This document shows positions 1-6,133 of a stretch of DNA of 42,998 nt, one piece after another; within the stretch, counting starts at the first letter, position 1; each line of letters starts with the position of its first letter. The stretch comes from a virus: positions 1 through 42,998 of the IMG/VR virus record IMGVR_UViG_3300008450_000091, one strand, 5' to 3'. The translations under genes were made by a program, and so were the position numbers. The notes under the pieces are model-generated. The model was not told the DNA's origin and did no database searches. It worked only from the letters and a program-made list of their open reading frames with translations.

Positions 1-306
1 CGTGTTAACGCCATCGACGGTGTTACGCTCGCCCTTGTCGAACGCGGGTGTGGGCAACACGTAGGACTGCAACGCTTTGTAACCGGAAGCGTCGTCTTCG
101 AGCTGCGTATCCTTGTTCAGATTGCATTCGTACCAGCGGCCAAGATCGAAGCCGCGAGCATCGACGCATACGCCAGTCTCAGCAGCGTACATGATGATGT
201 AAGCGAGGGTCTGAACGCCGCTGGATGACTGCGCTTCGCCTTTTGTGATGGCGTCGAAGGCAGAGAGCTTGAGCGTGTCGAGGTTAACGCCAGTGTTAGA
301 AGTCAT
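1..306 (-). CDS. Hypothetical protein, 3' end cut by window edge
   Basis: The frame is open from an ATG at 306 to the first base, giving 102 residues that begin MTSNTGVNLDTLKLSAF and run off the left edge. A good ribosome site (GGAG, 8 bases before the ATG) fixes the start. Codons are rich in G/C-ending forms, unlike most neighbours but like the SSB-like gene at 33278-33691 and the capsid gene, which suggests strong expression. I do not recognise the family, and no catalytic motif, signal peptide or membrane segment is visible. It lies downstream of the small gene at 398-580, probably in the same leftward transcript. Joining the window ends in a circle would extend the frame 44 codons through a promoter-like region, so the true C-terminus is not known. 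Confidence 0.75.
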   Translation of the reverse strand, partial: MTSNTGVNLDTLKLSAFDAITKGEAQSSSGVQTLAYIIMYAAETGVCVDARGFDLGRWYECNLNKDTQLEDDASGYKALQSYVLPTPAFDKGERNTVDGVNT

Positions 307-369
307 GTTCGTTACTCCATATCGGATAGATGCGGTACTGCCCATCGTCAGGCATGACGTAATCATGCG

Positions 370-389
370 ACGCGCATTGTGTTGCGCGT
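370..389. other. Intergenic hairpin
   Basis: ACGCGCA and TGCGCGT form a 7-bp stem with a 6-base loop between the genes at 1-306 and 398-580. The loop side contains TTGTGTTGCGC, an 11-base word that recurs at 648-658 in another dyad. It could be an operator or an RNA processing or pausing structure; there is no T-run, so a simple terminator is less likely. Confidence 0.4.
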
Positions 390-397
390 TTCGGGCT

Positions 398-580
398 TCA
401 TGCACGATTGATCCAGATATCAAGCCGTTGTCTCTGCTTTACTGCCTCAATCGAGCGACGCAAGTAGTCATCCGCTAATCTACGAAAACCACGCTCCTCA
501 AAGCGCGTCGCTGCGCTGCGCAACAAACGTGCTTTTAGCGTTAGCTGGTCAGAATGCCGCATCATCTCTTCTTTATCCAT
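398..580 (-). CDS. Small basic hypothetical protein
   Basis: A 60-residue protein, MDKEEMMRHSDQ..., rich in Arg, Leu and Ala and predicted mostly helical. The ATG at 580 is chosen over a GTG at 589 because a perfect AGGAGG lies 8 bases before it, while the GTG abuts the Shine-Dalgarno sequence. It is the first gene leftward of the large non-coding region, about 20 bases from a candidate promoter start at 606-649, so it may be among the first expressed. The size and charge would fit a small nucleic-acid-binding or host-takeover protein, but no family is recognised and that role is only a guess. Confidence 0.7.
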   Translation of the reverse strand: MDKEEMMRHSDQLTLKARLLRSAATRFEERGFRRLADDYLRRSIEAVKQRQRLDIWINRA

Positions 581-605
581 GTCACCCACCTCCTATCTAG
601 GTATT

Positions 606-649
606 AACATAACATGAAAGCATGTCATGTGTCTTCGTGTTAGCGCGTT
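606..649 (-). promoter_or_regulatory. Candidate early leftward promoter (class with AACGCG box)
   Basis: Read leftward: AACGCG (644-649), 8 bases, AAGACA (630-635), 18 bases, then TATGTT (606-611) as -10. The predicted start near 599 is about 20 bases before the ATG at 580. The same AACGCG-N8-AAGACA arrangement occurs at 39308-39327 and 42907-42926, which makes chance unlikely. This copy has the weakest -10 of the three. Confidence 0.55.
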
Positions 650-666
650 GTGTTGCGCTAATCACG
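636..666. other. Dyad overlapping early promoter
   Basis: TTAGCGC (640-646) and GCGCTAA (655-661) make a 7-bp stem with an 8-base loop, and flanking CGTG/CACG extends it with one bulge. It covers the AACGCG box of the promoter at 606-649, so it may be an operator. It shares TTGTGTTGCGC (648-658) with the hairpin at 370-389. Confidence 0.4.
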
Positions 667-712
667 TCTACATAACAGCACATAACACAGCGTAATGTCA
701 TTGCGTTGTTTG

Positions 713-1366
713 TGCATGTTTTGTAATTACATATCGTGCGAGCGGACGATACGGCAATTATATTGCGCAACATGATGCAACTTATGCGTAAGCTACACAA
801 CTATGCATGCATTGTTTCCACCAAGCTGTTCTAGTTATGTACACAACATGTTCATTGCATGTTCGATTACACATAAAACATGTATCTATCTGTATCGCGT
901 TTAAATGGGCGCTGAATGCACGCAACGCAAATTGCATGTGTAGGTACATGACATGCTGCTAACACGCATGAGCGAGCATTTTAGTTTTCACTTAAATACA
1001 CCATCACACATGTTACGATGCATGTGGCATGTAATGTGTATTACGCTATATAGGTACTATCTACACAGATATACCGCACTCATACTATATCACATACTAC
1101 TGTGTTCAATCAGTTGCACTCTCATGTAATTGCATCTATGCCTAAGAATATGCAGGTGCATGTACATGATGGTGATGTAGCTGAACACTTGGTGTCGGCG
1201 CGCTCGCAGCAACAACGCAGCATTGTCATACGAGTGCGGGGCGAAGCGACATGTCTATGTGTTATTGCATCGCAGTTGCATGTTCATACGCAGCAGATGC
1301 ATGCACAAATACGTAACTGCAATTACATGCCATGTTTTTACAACACGATGTATGACACTTGCATGC
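713..1366. repeat. Dispersed TGCATGT/TGCATGC word cluster
   Basis: TGCATGT occurs at 713, 856, 933, 1019, 1157 and 1277, and TGCATGC at 804, 1298 and 1360. Near-forms are AGCATGT at 619 and GGCATGT at 1026. Nine copies in about 650 bases is many times the chance expectation for a 7-base word. Spacing is irregular (roughly 60 to 140 bases), so this is not a tandem array. It could be a set of protein-binding sites for origin or regulatory use. Confidence 0.6.
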
Positions 1367-1438
1367 GCATTGCAGTTGATATGCACTCGCGTGTGTAGAT
1401 TTAACCCCCCGTATCCCCCGGTTGATTTCCCAAAAGGG

Positions 1439-1460
1439 GGTATTATAGATATGTGGCCGC
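1439..1460 (-). promoter_or_regulatory. Candidate leftward promoter, GGCC-type element
   Basis: Read leftward this 22-base stretch has GCGGCCAC, then CATATC, then a perfect TATAAT (1442-1447) and ACC. A near-identical element lies at 33729-33750 just upstream of the SSB-like gene, differing at only three positions. No TTGACA-like -35 is evident in either, so the GGCC block may be an activator or special recognition site. The nearest leftward gene starts 860 bases away at 580, which implies a long leader or a non-coding RNA. Confidence 0.5.
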
Positions 1461-1593
1461 GTGTAGTTACAACTACAACACAGAAAAATATCACTGTTAC
1501 AACATCGACATCATTCGTGTTCACCTTAACTTACTTACATATATTACATACAACATATATACAGGCTTTAGCGACATGTCTTTGTGCTGTTAC

Positions 1594-1745
1594 TACGTTG
1601 TATATGTAGTTGCAATATATAATCGCAGTTGTTGTATATGCAGTTAACATAAATGCAACTGCTATATATGTAATTACATGTTATACAAGTTACATCAACT
1701 GCAATTACGCTGCTGCAAATACGTTGTATATGTAGTGTAGTTGCA
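1594..1745. repeat. GTTGTATATG-type repeats
   Basis: TACGTTGTATATGTAGTTGCA-like copies lie at 1594-1614, 1631-1649 (GTTGTATATGCAGTTAACA) and 1720-1745 (with an inserted GTGTA-like step). An inverted relative lies around 1654-1675. A further TATATGTAGT is found near 33790, upstream of the SSB-like gene. Possible iterons or binding sites; the surrounding DNA is A/T-rich. Confidence 0.45.
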
Positions 1746-1984
1746 GTGTTAGTGCATGACAACAACACTGCCATCGTCAACATTAGCAGTGATGGAAAGG
1801 GCGTTCGCAAGCTCACGCCCCCGTATAAGCACTCCGTAACACGCAATTGCAGCACACTAATCATACATTGCACACACTGCTGCATCACTGTGTTTGGTGG
1901 AAAATATGTCCAATGTTCCTCTGATGTTCTATATATAATTGACTAGTTATATACGTATCATGATATAGTTGTAACGATTGTATC

Positions 1985-2041
1985 TTGACACGTTGTCGTG
2001 ACACATGCTACACGTCAGTACAATGGGTGGGCGGTTGGTGG
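1985..2041 (+). promoter_or_regulatory. Weak upstream promoter-like sequence and G-rich tract
   Basis: A perfect TTGACA lies at 1985-1990, but the hexamer 17 bases on (CTACAC) is a poor -10. A G-rich stretch at 2025-2041 has five G-runs of two or three and could form a two-layer quadruplex. Both sit ahead of the late operon; function is not established. Confidence 0.25.
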
Positions 2042-2124
2042 TCGTGAGGATCGCCAGAGAGTACAGCTAAAAACAGCACTGCAACGACACATGCAGTACA
2101 CTAACAGCACAATGCACCATTAGG

Positions 2125-2155
2125 CACCACTTCCACCAATTCACCACTTCCACCA
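2125..2155. repeat. Two direct copies of CACCACTTCCACCA
   Basis: Exact 14-base copies at 2125-2138 and 2142-2155, a 17-base period, end 16 bases before the candidate late -35 at 2171. That location is typical for an activator site, so the pair may be where a late regulator binds. Confidence 0.5.
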
Positions 2156-2170
2156 CACCGCGTTCCCTCA

Positions 2171-2199
2171 TTGACGAACGCATCGATCTCACGTACAAC
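2171..2199 (+). promoter_or_regulatory. Candidate late rightward promoter
   Basis: TTGACG (2171-2176), a 17-base spacer, then TACAAC (2194-2199). The predicted start near 2206 gives a short leader to the ATG at 2229. It is the only site with acceptable -35, spacing and -10 immediately ahead of the late block. Confidence 0.5.
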
Positions 2200-2228
2200 A
2201 GATACACTGTATATAAGGAGTCATCACA

Positions 2229-2648
2229 ATGGCCGTTGCATCATTCACTATGGGTTCTGGTACATGGTCGTTGTTCTGGGGGACGACTCCTGGTGCATAC
2301 TCCATGCTCGGTGTTGAGTCACCTGTTGAACGTGGTATCTCTCGTGTGTTTGCACGACAGAACGAACGTGTTGCGAAGCGCATCATCTACACGCTGCTTG
2401 GTGCGTCTGTCGGCGGGACCGCTACCGAGACATTTGCACAGATCTCTGCACCGACTGGTTTGACACAGTCTGCTGCACTCGGTGGGCTGCGCACTGTTGA
2501 TACAGTTACTGCTGTCAACCGTGCTACTACTGCTGCTGATCTGACATACATGCAGTCGATGATCACGCGTATGATCAACACGCCAACAATTGCTAACTAC
2601 GCTACTGATGCATCTGGCAATGGCGGTGGCGGCAAGGCTGGTCGGTAA
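2229..2648 (+). CDS. Hypothetical late protein, probably virion-associated
   Basis: A 139-residue protein that opens the late operon. AAGGAG 8 bases before the ATG gives a strong start. It has a hydrophobic, Gly/Ala/Thr-rich middle (around residues 50-75), a short helical segment near residue 100, and ends in a Gly-rich, basic tail. There is no recognisable family. The position ahead of the terminase genes, and a TAATG overlap with the next gene, suggest a structural or head-assembly accessory role, but that is inferred from context only. Confidence 0.7.
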   Translation: MAVASFTMGSGTWSLFWGTTPGAYSMLGVESPVERGISRVFARQNERVAKRIIYTLLGASVGGTATETFAQISAPTGLTQSAALGGLRTVDTVTAVNRATTAADLTYMQSMITRMINTPTIANYATDASGNGGGGKAGR

Positions 2649-2845
2649 TGCAACAGCGCGAACTGCTATCTCGTACTGAGGTGCTTCGTGCATTAGATGC
2701 GCAGTGTGATCTTATTGTAGAAGACACCAACACTGGTGAAGTGTACGCAACACTCACTGATGCTGCTGGTCATATGCATAAGGTCATGCTGCGCTCTGTT
2801 GCAAACAAATCACCTACACACTCAATGCCGCATGTGGAGAATTGA
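2648..2845 (+). CDS. Small hypothetical late protein
   Basis: A 65-residue protein starting at an ATG that overlaps the previous stop (TAATG), so translation is probably coupled. The middle (about residues 20-50, around DLIVEDTNTGEVYATLTD) has the alternating pattern of a small beta-fold. No family is recognised. It lies between two unknown late genes upstream of the terminase. Confidence 0.65.
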   Translation: MQQRELLSRTEVLRALDAQCDLIVEDTNTGEVYATLTDAAGHMHKVMLRSVANKSPTHSMPHVEN

Positions 2846-2847
2846 TC

Positions 2848-3603
2848 ATGCAGTTACCTACTGACGGATCGTCTGATCAATCTCTGCATGTGCGCGCTGC
2901 TCGTGCGTTGCAGGCTACTGGCGCACCTATGACAGCAGATAACCTCAATGCAATGATGGATCGCATGGCGAATGCGCAACCGTCAATGGATGAAGGTGTA
3001 ACGCAGAATAGCCAAGATGAGCTGCTTGCTACATTGATGGAACGCACAGACGCTCCGCCGAAGCAAGCTGCTGCACCGATGCGTCAAGCTCCTGCTGCTC
3101 AAGCTGCTCCTGCGCAACCGACTGCTGCAACAACTGCACAACAGCCTGCACAAGCTGCTGCACCTGCGAAGTCTAATGGCTTCAAGACAGATGATCTGTT
3201 GAAGGAACTTGCAATCCTTGGTGTTGCTGGTGCAGCTACAGCAGTGATTGCACCGAAGTTGCTTAAGGCCGGCATTGACACTCCTGAAAAGCTTCGTGCT
3301 GATCCTGAAGCGCTGAAGATGGTCAAGGAAGCTGCAACACCTGCACCTGCATCTGCGATCGACAAGTTTGCTGCACAGACCGGCATGGCAACTGATCCAA
3401 TGGGCAATGTGCAAGGTGGCGCTGCTGCACCTGAAACTGCGAACATGCCACCTGCGCCGCAAGATACATACGGTCCGCATCAACCAGGCAAGCAGCCGCC
3501 AACTGAGGCGCACAACATGCCCGAAGAGCCGAAACCCGCTGCATCTAAGGGCAAAGATCTCAAAGGTGAACTTGCGAAGAGGTTGAAGCGTGTCGCAAAG
3601 TAA
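2848..3603 (+). CDS. Ala/Pro/Gln-rich late protein
   Basis: A 251-residue protein. The ATG at 2848 is used because GGAG lies 8 bases upstream, rather than the in-frame TTG at 2842. Residues 1-70 look helical, 71-110 form a low-complexity Ala/Pro/Gln linker, and 117-140 form a hydrophobic helix (LLKELAILGVAGAATAVIA) that could insert in a membrane or pack in the virion. The C-terminus is Lys-rich. Composition resembles minor virion or ejection-type proteins, but no named family is recognised. The gene overlaps the small terminase candidate by 14 bases. Confidence 0.7.
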   Translation: MQLPTDGSSDQSLHVRAARALQATGAPMTADNLNAMMDRMANAQPSMDEGVTQNSQDELLATLMERTDAPPKQAAAPMRQAPAAQAAPAQPTAATTAQQPAQAAAPAKSNGFKTDDLLKELAILGVAGAATAVIAPKLLKAGIDTPEKLRADPEALKMVKEAATPAPASAIDKFAAQTGMATDPMGNVQGGAAAPETANMPPAPQDTYGPHQPGKQPPTEAHNMPEEPKPAASKGKDLKGELAKRLKRVAK

Positions 3604-4219
3604 TCTCGCTGAAGCAGTTGACGACAACGTAATCATCTTAGCCGACGGCACGCGCATTCGTCCTGATGGCACGATCGATGGTGAGATTGTTGCACCTGTT
3701 AAGCGTCTGCCAAAGATCGCCCGCAACGAACATCTGACAGATAAGCCATTCTTCGTTCGGCAACGCAAGTTCATCGGTGATCTACCTGCACCACCGAAGA
3801 CGATGAATGCAATCAATGTCGTACTCATGTACACGATGTTCGGACTCGGTGATGATCAGATTGCAGAAGCTACAGGTTTGCGCGGTGGTCAAGTCGCTGA
3901 TCTGCGCACTAGCGAAGCATACATGCAGATGCAGAATGCAATGGTCAAGGCGGTTGCAGAGTGTGAGCAGGGAAGTGTACGAAGTATTATCTCGCAGTAC
4001 GCGATAGATGCAGCGCACAAGATCGGTGAACTGTCGCAGTCTGAGAATGCTGCAATCTCACTTCATGCATCTAAAGACATACTCGATCGTGCTGGGCATC
4101 GTCCTGCTGATGTTGTGCAGCACAATATGATGATGGATCAAGTACTCCGCATCGAGATCATCGAGAAGACGCGCACAGAGCCTGATCATCAACTCATTGA
4201 CATAACACCAGGAGAATAA
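3590..4219 (+). CDS. terS: Probable small terminase subunit
   Basis: A 209-residue protein beginning at GTG (GAGG 7 bases before it). A helix-turn-helix is visible at about residues 78-107 (MYTMFGLGDDQIAEATGL...), followed by long helices, as expected for a DNA-recognising, oligomerising small terminase subunit. Its position two genes before the large subunit supports the call. The role would be to bind packaging-site DNA and load the TerL motor. It could instead be another HTH protein, since the families diverge quickly; there is one intervening gene between it and TerL. Confidence 0.65.
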   Translation: MSQSNLAEAVDDNVIILADGTRIRPDGTIDGEIVAPVKRLPKIARNEHLTDKPFFVRQRKFIGDLPAPPKTMNAINVVLMYTMFGLGDDQIAEATGLRGGQVADLRTSEAYMQMQNAMVKAVAECEQGSVRSIISQYAIDAAHKIGELSQSENAAISLHASKDILDRAGHRPADVVQHNMMMDQVLRIEIIEKTRTEPDHQLIDITPGE

Positions 4220-4220
4220 C

Positions 4221-4592
4221 ATGGCATTCTCACCGCTTATCGGCACAGGTGCTGCGACAATTGTTACTGCATCGACAACTGCACAGACGATCTTGCGTCC
4301 GGCTGTTGCGACAGTCAGTGATCTTGCGGGCATTGGTCCTGGCGCTAACAACGTCGGTACAGCTAACATCGCACGCTGCGTTTACGTTGCGAATGCGTCT
4401 GCCACAATCGGTGTGTCGATCAACATTGGTAACTCGTCTACCATTGTAACTGCATCATCGTCTGTTGGTACAGTTGTGCCGCCGATGGGCTTCATGGTGT
4501 TCCACTTGACGCCCGATGAAGATCGCATCTCTCTAGCGTCTCTGTCGAGCACTGCAATTACTGGTGTCTCATGGGGCAATGAAATCCTTTAA
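4221..4592 (+). CDS. Hypothetical structural protein, beta-rich
   Basis: A 123-residue protein rich in Ala, Thr, Ser, Val and Ile, with repeated beta-strand-like stretches and almost no charged residues until the end. AGGAG lies just before the ATG. This composition is common in phage decoration or accessory head proteins. The stop overlaps the ATG of the large terminase (TAATG), and since that gene lacks its own ribosome site, translation of this gene probably drives terminase synthesis. Exact role unknown. Confidence 0.65.
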   Translation: MAFSPLIGTGAATIVTASTTAQTILRPAVATVSDLAGIGPGANNVGTANIARCVYVANASATIGVSINIGNSSTIVTASSSVGTVVPPMGFMVFHLTPDEDRISLASLSSTAITGVSWGNEIL

Positions 4593-6133
4593 TGGCTAAG
4601 CAACGCTCATACCGACTGCTGCGCGGCACGGCTGCTGAAGGATTTCAGTGCAGTCGTGCTAAAGTGCAACTTATGGCAGGCGGCTTTGCTAACGGTAAGA
4701 CTACCGCTCTTTGCATCAAAGCAATCATGGTTGCTCGCGATTACCCAGGCAGTAATATGCTGCTTGCGCGTTCTACGTATCCTAAGCTGAACGACACGCT
4801 ACGCAAAGAGTTCATCAAGTGGTGTCCTCAAGCGTACATCAAACGCAACTTGACCAGCAAAGAGAACATGGTAGAGCTAATCAACGGCTCCGTCATCAAC
4901 TTCCGTTACGTCGCACAGCAAGGTACGAAGAATGAAGCGAGCACTAGCAATCTTCTGTCTGCTAACTTCGATTTCATTGGCGTCGACCAGATTGAAGATC
5001 CTGAGATAACGCACAAGGACTTCCTCGATCTGCTTGGTCGATTGCGCGGCTCTGCTGAGTACGCAGGTGCTGATACAACAATGCCATCGAGCGGTCCTCG
5101 GTGGTTTTGTATTACAGCGAACCCGACACGCAACTGGGTGTATCACCGACTTGTTAAGCCGCTAGACTTGTACAATCGCACAGGTAAGATTACACCTGAT
5201 CTGCTGATCGACAAGTCAACAGGTGAAGTGTTGATCGACATCTTCAATGGATCTACGTACGAGAACGCAGAGAACATTCCTGCTGACTATCTTGCAACGC
5301 TCGAAAGCACTTACGATGGTGTGATGAAGGAGCGGTTTGTTGAAGGTAAGTGGGGCGGTTACGATGGTCTTATCTATCCTGAGTTTGATGATCTCGAACA
5401 TGGACTAGAGGCGTCTGAACTCGAACAGATCTTGTGGGACACGCGCGCAAGTGGCTTCGAGCCGCAGTGGTATGAGGCGTATGACCACGGTCTTAGCGAA
5501 CCATCGTGCTACATGCTTGCGTTCACTGACAAACTCGGCCGCATCTTCATCGTCGATGGCTTCTACAAGCGTGAACAGCCGTATGATGTAAGTGCAGATC
5601 GCATTAAGGCAATCCGTGAACGCTGGGGCTGTCCTGGTACATCGATCTTTGCTGATCCTGCGGTGTTTAATCGACACACATCTGGCAAAGGTGGTGTAGT
5701 TGGTGAACGCGTTGCAGATCTGTTTGCAGAAGCTGACATCATGATGCAGCGTGGTAACAATGACATCGGCAACGGTATTGTCAAAGTGCAACAGTTGTTA
5801 CGACTGCGACAGTTTCAGCCACATCCTATCACTAACAATGGTAGTTCGCCTTCCTTGTTCATCAATCGTGACCTTGAGTGGTTCGGTGATGAAATCGGCA
5901 ACTACCATTGGCTGAAAGATAAATCAGGCGAGCATCTAGATGTTCCTTCCGACAAAGACAATCACGCGATGGATACGGTACGCTATCTTATCACTGATCG
6001 TCCTGCACCTGCTGGCATGGCTCCTGTCGTGAAGCGCAAGTGGCTGAAGACATCTAGAGCATGGACTGAACAAGAGTTACCTGACAACTACATCGGCGGT
6101 AATACGTCGCTTGGTCGTTACGCGAGGGTATAA
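4592..6133 (+). CDS. terL: Large terminase subunit (packaging ATPase/nuclease)
   Basis: A 513-residue protein of typical TerL length. Walker A GGFANGKTT is at residues 30-38, Walker B FDFIGVDQIED at 126-136, and the coupling motif TANPT at 175-179. The C-terminal RNase H-like nuclease shows YDHG near 297-300 (first Asp), FADPA around 353-357, and a late Asp in HAMDTVRYL. It cuts concatemeric DNA and pumps it through the portal encoded next door. Walker B has Gln after the Asp, with the catalytic acid probably the following ED pair. Start coupled to the preceding stop (TAATG). Confidence 0.93.
   Translation: MAKQRSYRLLRGTAAEGFQCSRAKVQLMAGGFANGKTTALCIKAIMVARDYPGSNMLLARSTYPKLNDTLRKEFIKWCPQAYIKRNLTSKENMVELINGSVINFRYVAQQGTKNEASTSNLLSANFDFIGVDQIEDPEITHKDFLDLLGRLRGSAEYAGADTTMPSSGPRWFCITANPTRNWVYHRLVKPLDLYNRTGKITPDLLIDKSTGEVLIDIFNGSTYENAENIPADYLATLESTYDGVMKERFVEGKWGGYDGLIYPEFDDLEHGLEASELEQILWDTRASGFEPQWYEAYDHGLSEPSCYMLAFTDKLGRIFIVDGFYKREQPYDVSADRIKAIRERWGCPGTSIFADPAVFNRHTSGKGGVVGERVADLFAEADIMMQRGNNDIGNGIVKVQQLLRLRQFQPHPITNNGSSPSLFINRDLEWFGDEIGNYHWLKDKSGEHLDVPSDKDNHAMDTVRYLITDRPAPAGMAPVVKRKWLKTSRAWTEQELPDNYIGGNTSLGRYARV

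Larger units (their letters stand above)
581..2228. other. Large non-coding divergent control region
   Basis: About 1.65 kb separates leftward genes (ending at 580) from the first late rightward gene at 2229. It is A/T-rich in stretches and full of short words such as TGCATGT, GTTGTATATG and CACCACTTCCACCA. The few open frames here (for example 1102-1398 and 1568-1888) lack ribosome sites and have His/Met/Cys/Tyr-heavy compositions that follow from the repeats, so I do not call them genes. The position between divergent transcription blocks, plus repeats and promoter-like sequences, fits a combined control region and perhaps a replication origin. The origin role is inference only. Confidence 0.7.

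Noticed and set aside
713-1366. CRISPR array from the repeated TGCATG words
   Set aside because: Repeat units are only 7 bases, irregularly spaced, and there are no cas genes. The Cas4-like nuclease at 34819 belongs to a phage recombination set.
1102-1398. A 98-codon open frame in the non-coding region
   Set aside because: No ribosome site at the GTG or at the internal ATG (1138), and the His/Met/Cys-rich product follows from the TGCATG repeats seen throughout the region.
1403-1440. Intrinsic terminator from the CCCCC/GGGGG blocks
   Set aside because: The stem is only about 5 bp with a long loop and no T-run; I mention it only as a possible leader fold.
1568-1888. A 106-codon leftward open frame
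   Set aside because: Cys/Tyr/Thr-rich product from A/T-rich repeats, no ribosome site, not part of a gene chain.
2983-3834. A 283-codon leftward open frame
   Set aside because: Antisense shadow of the Ala/Pro-rich late gene and terminase small subunit; Cys/Arg/Leu/Ser-rich product, no ribosome site.
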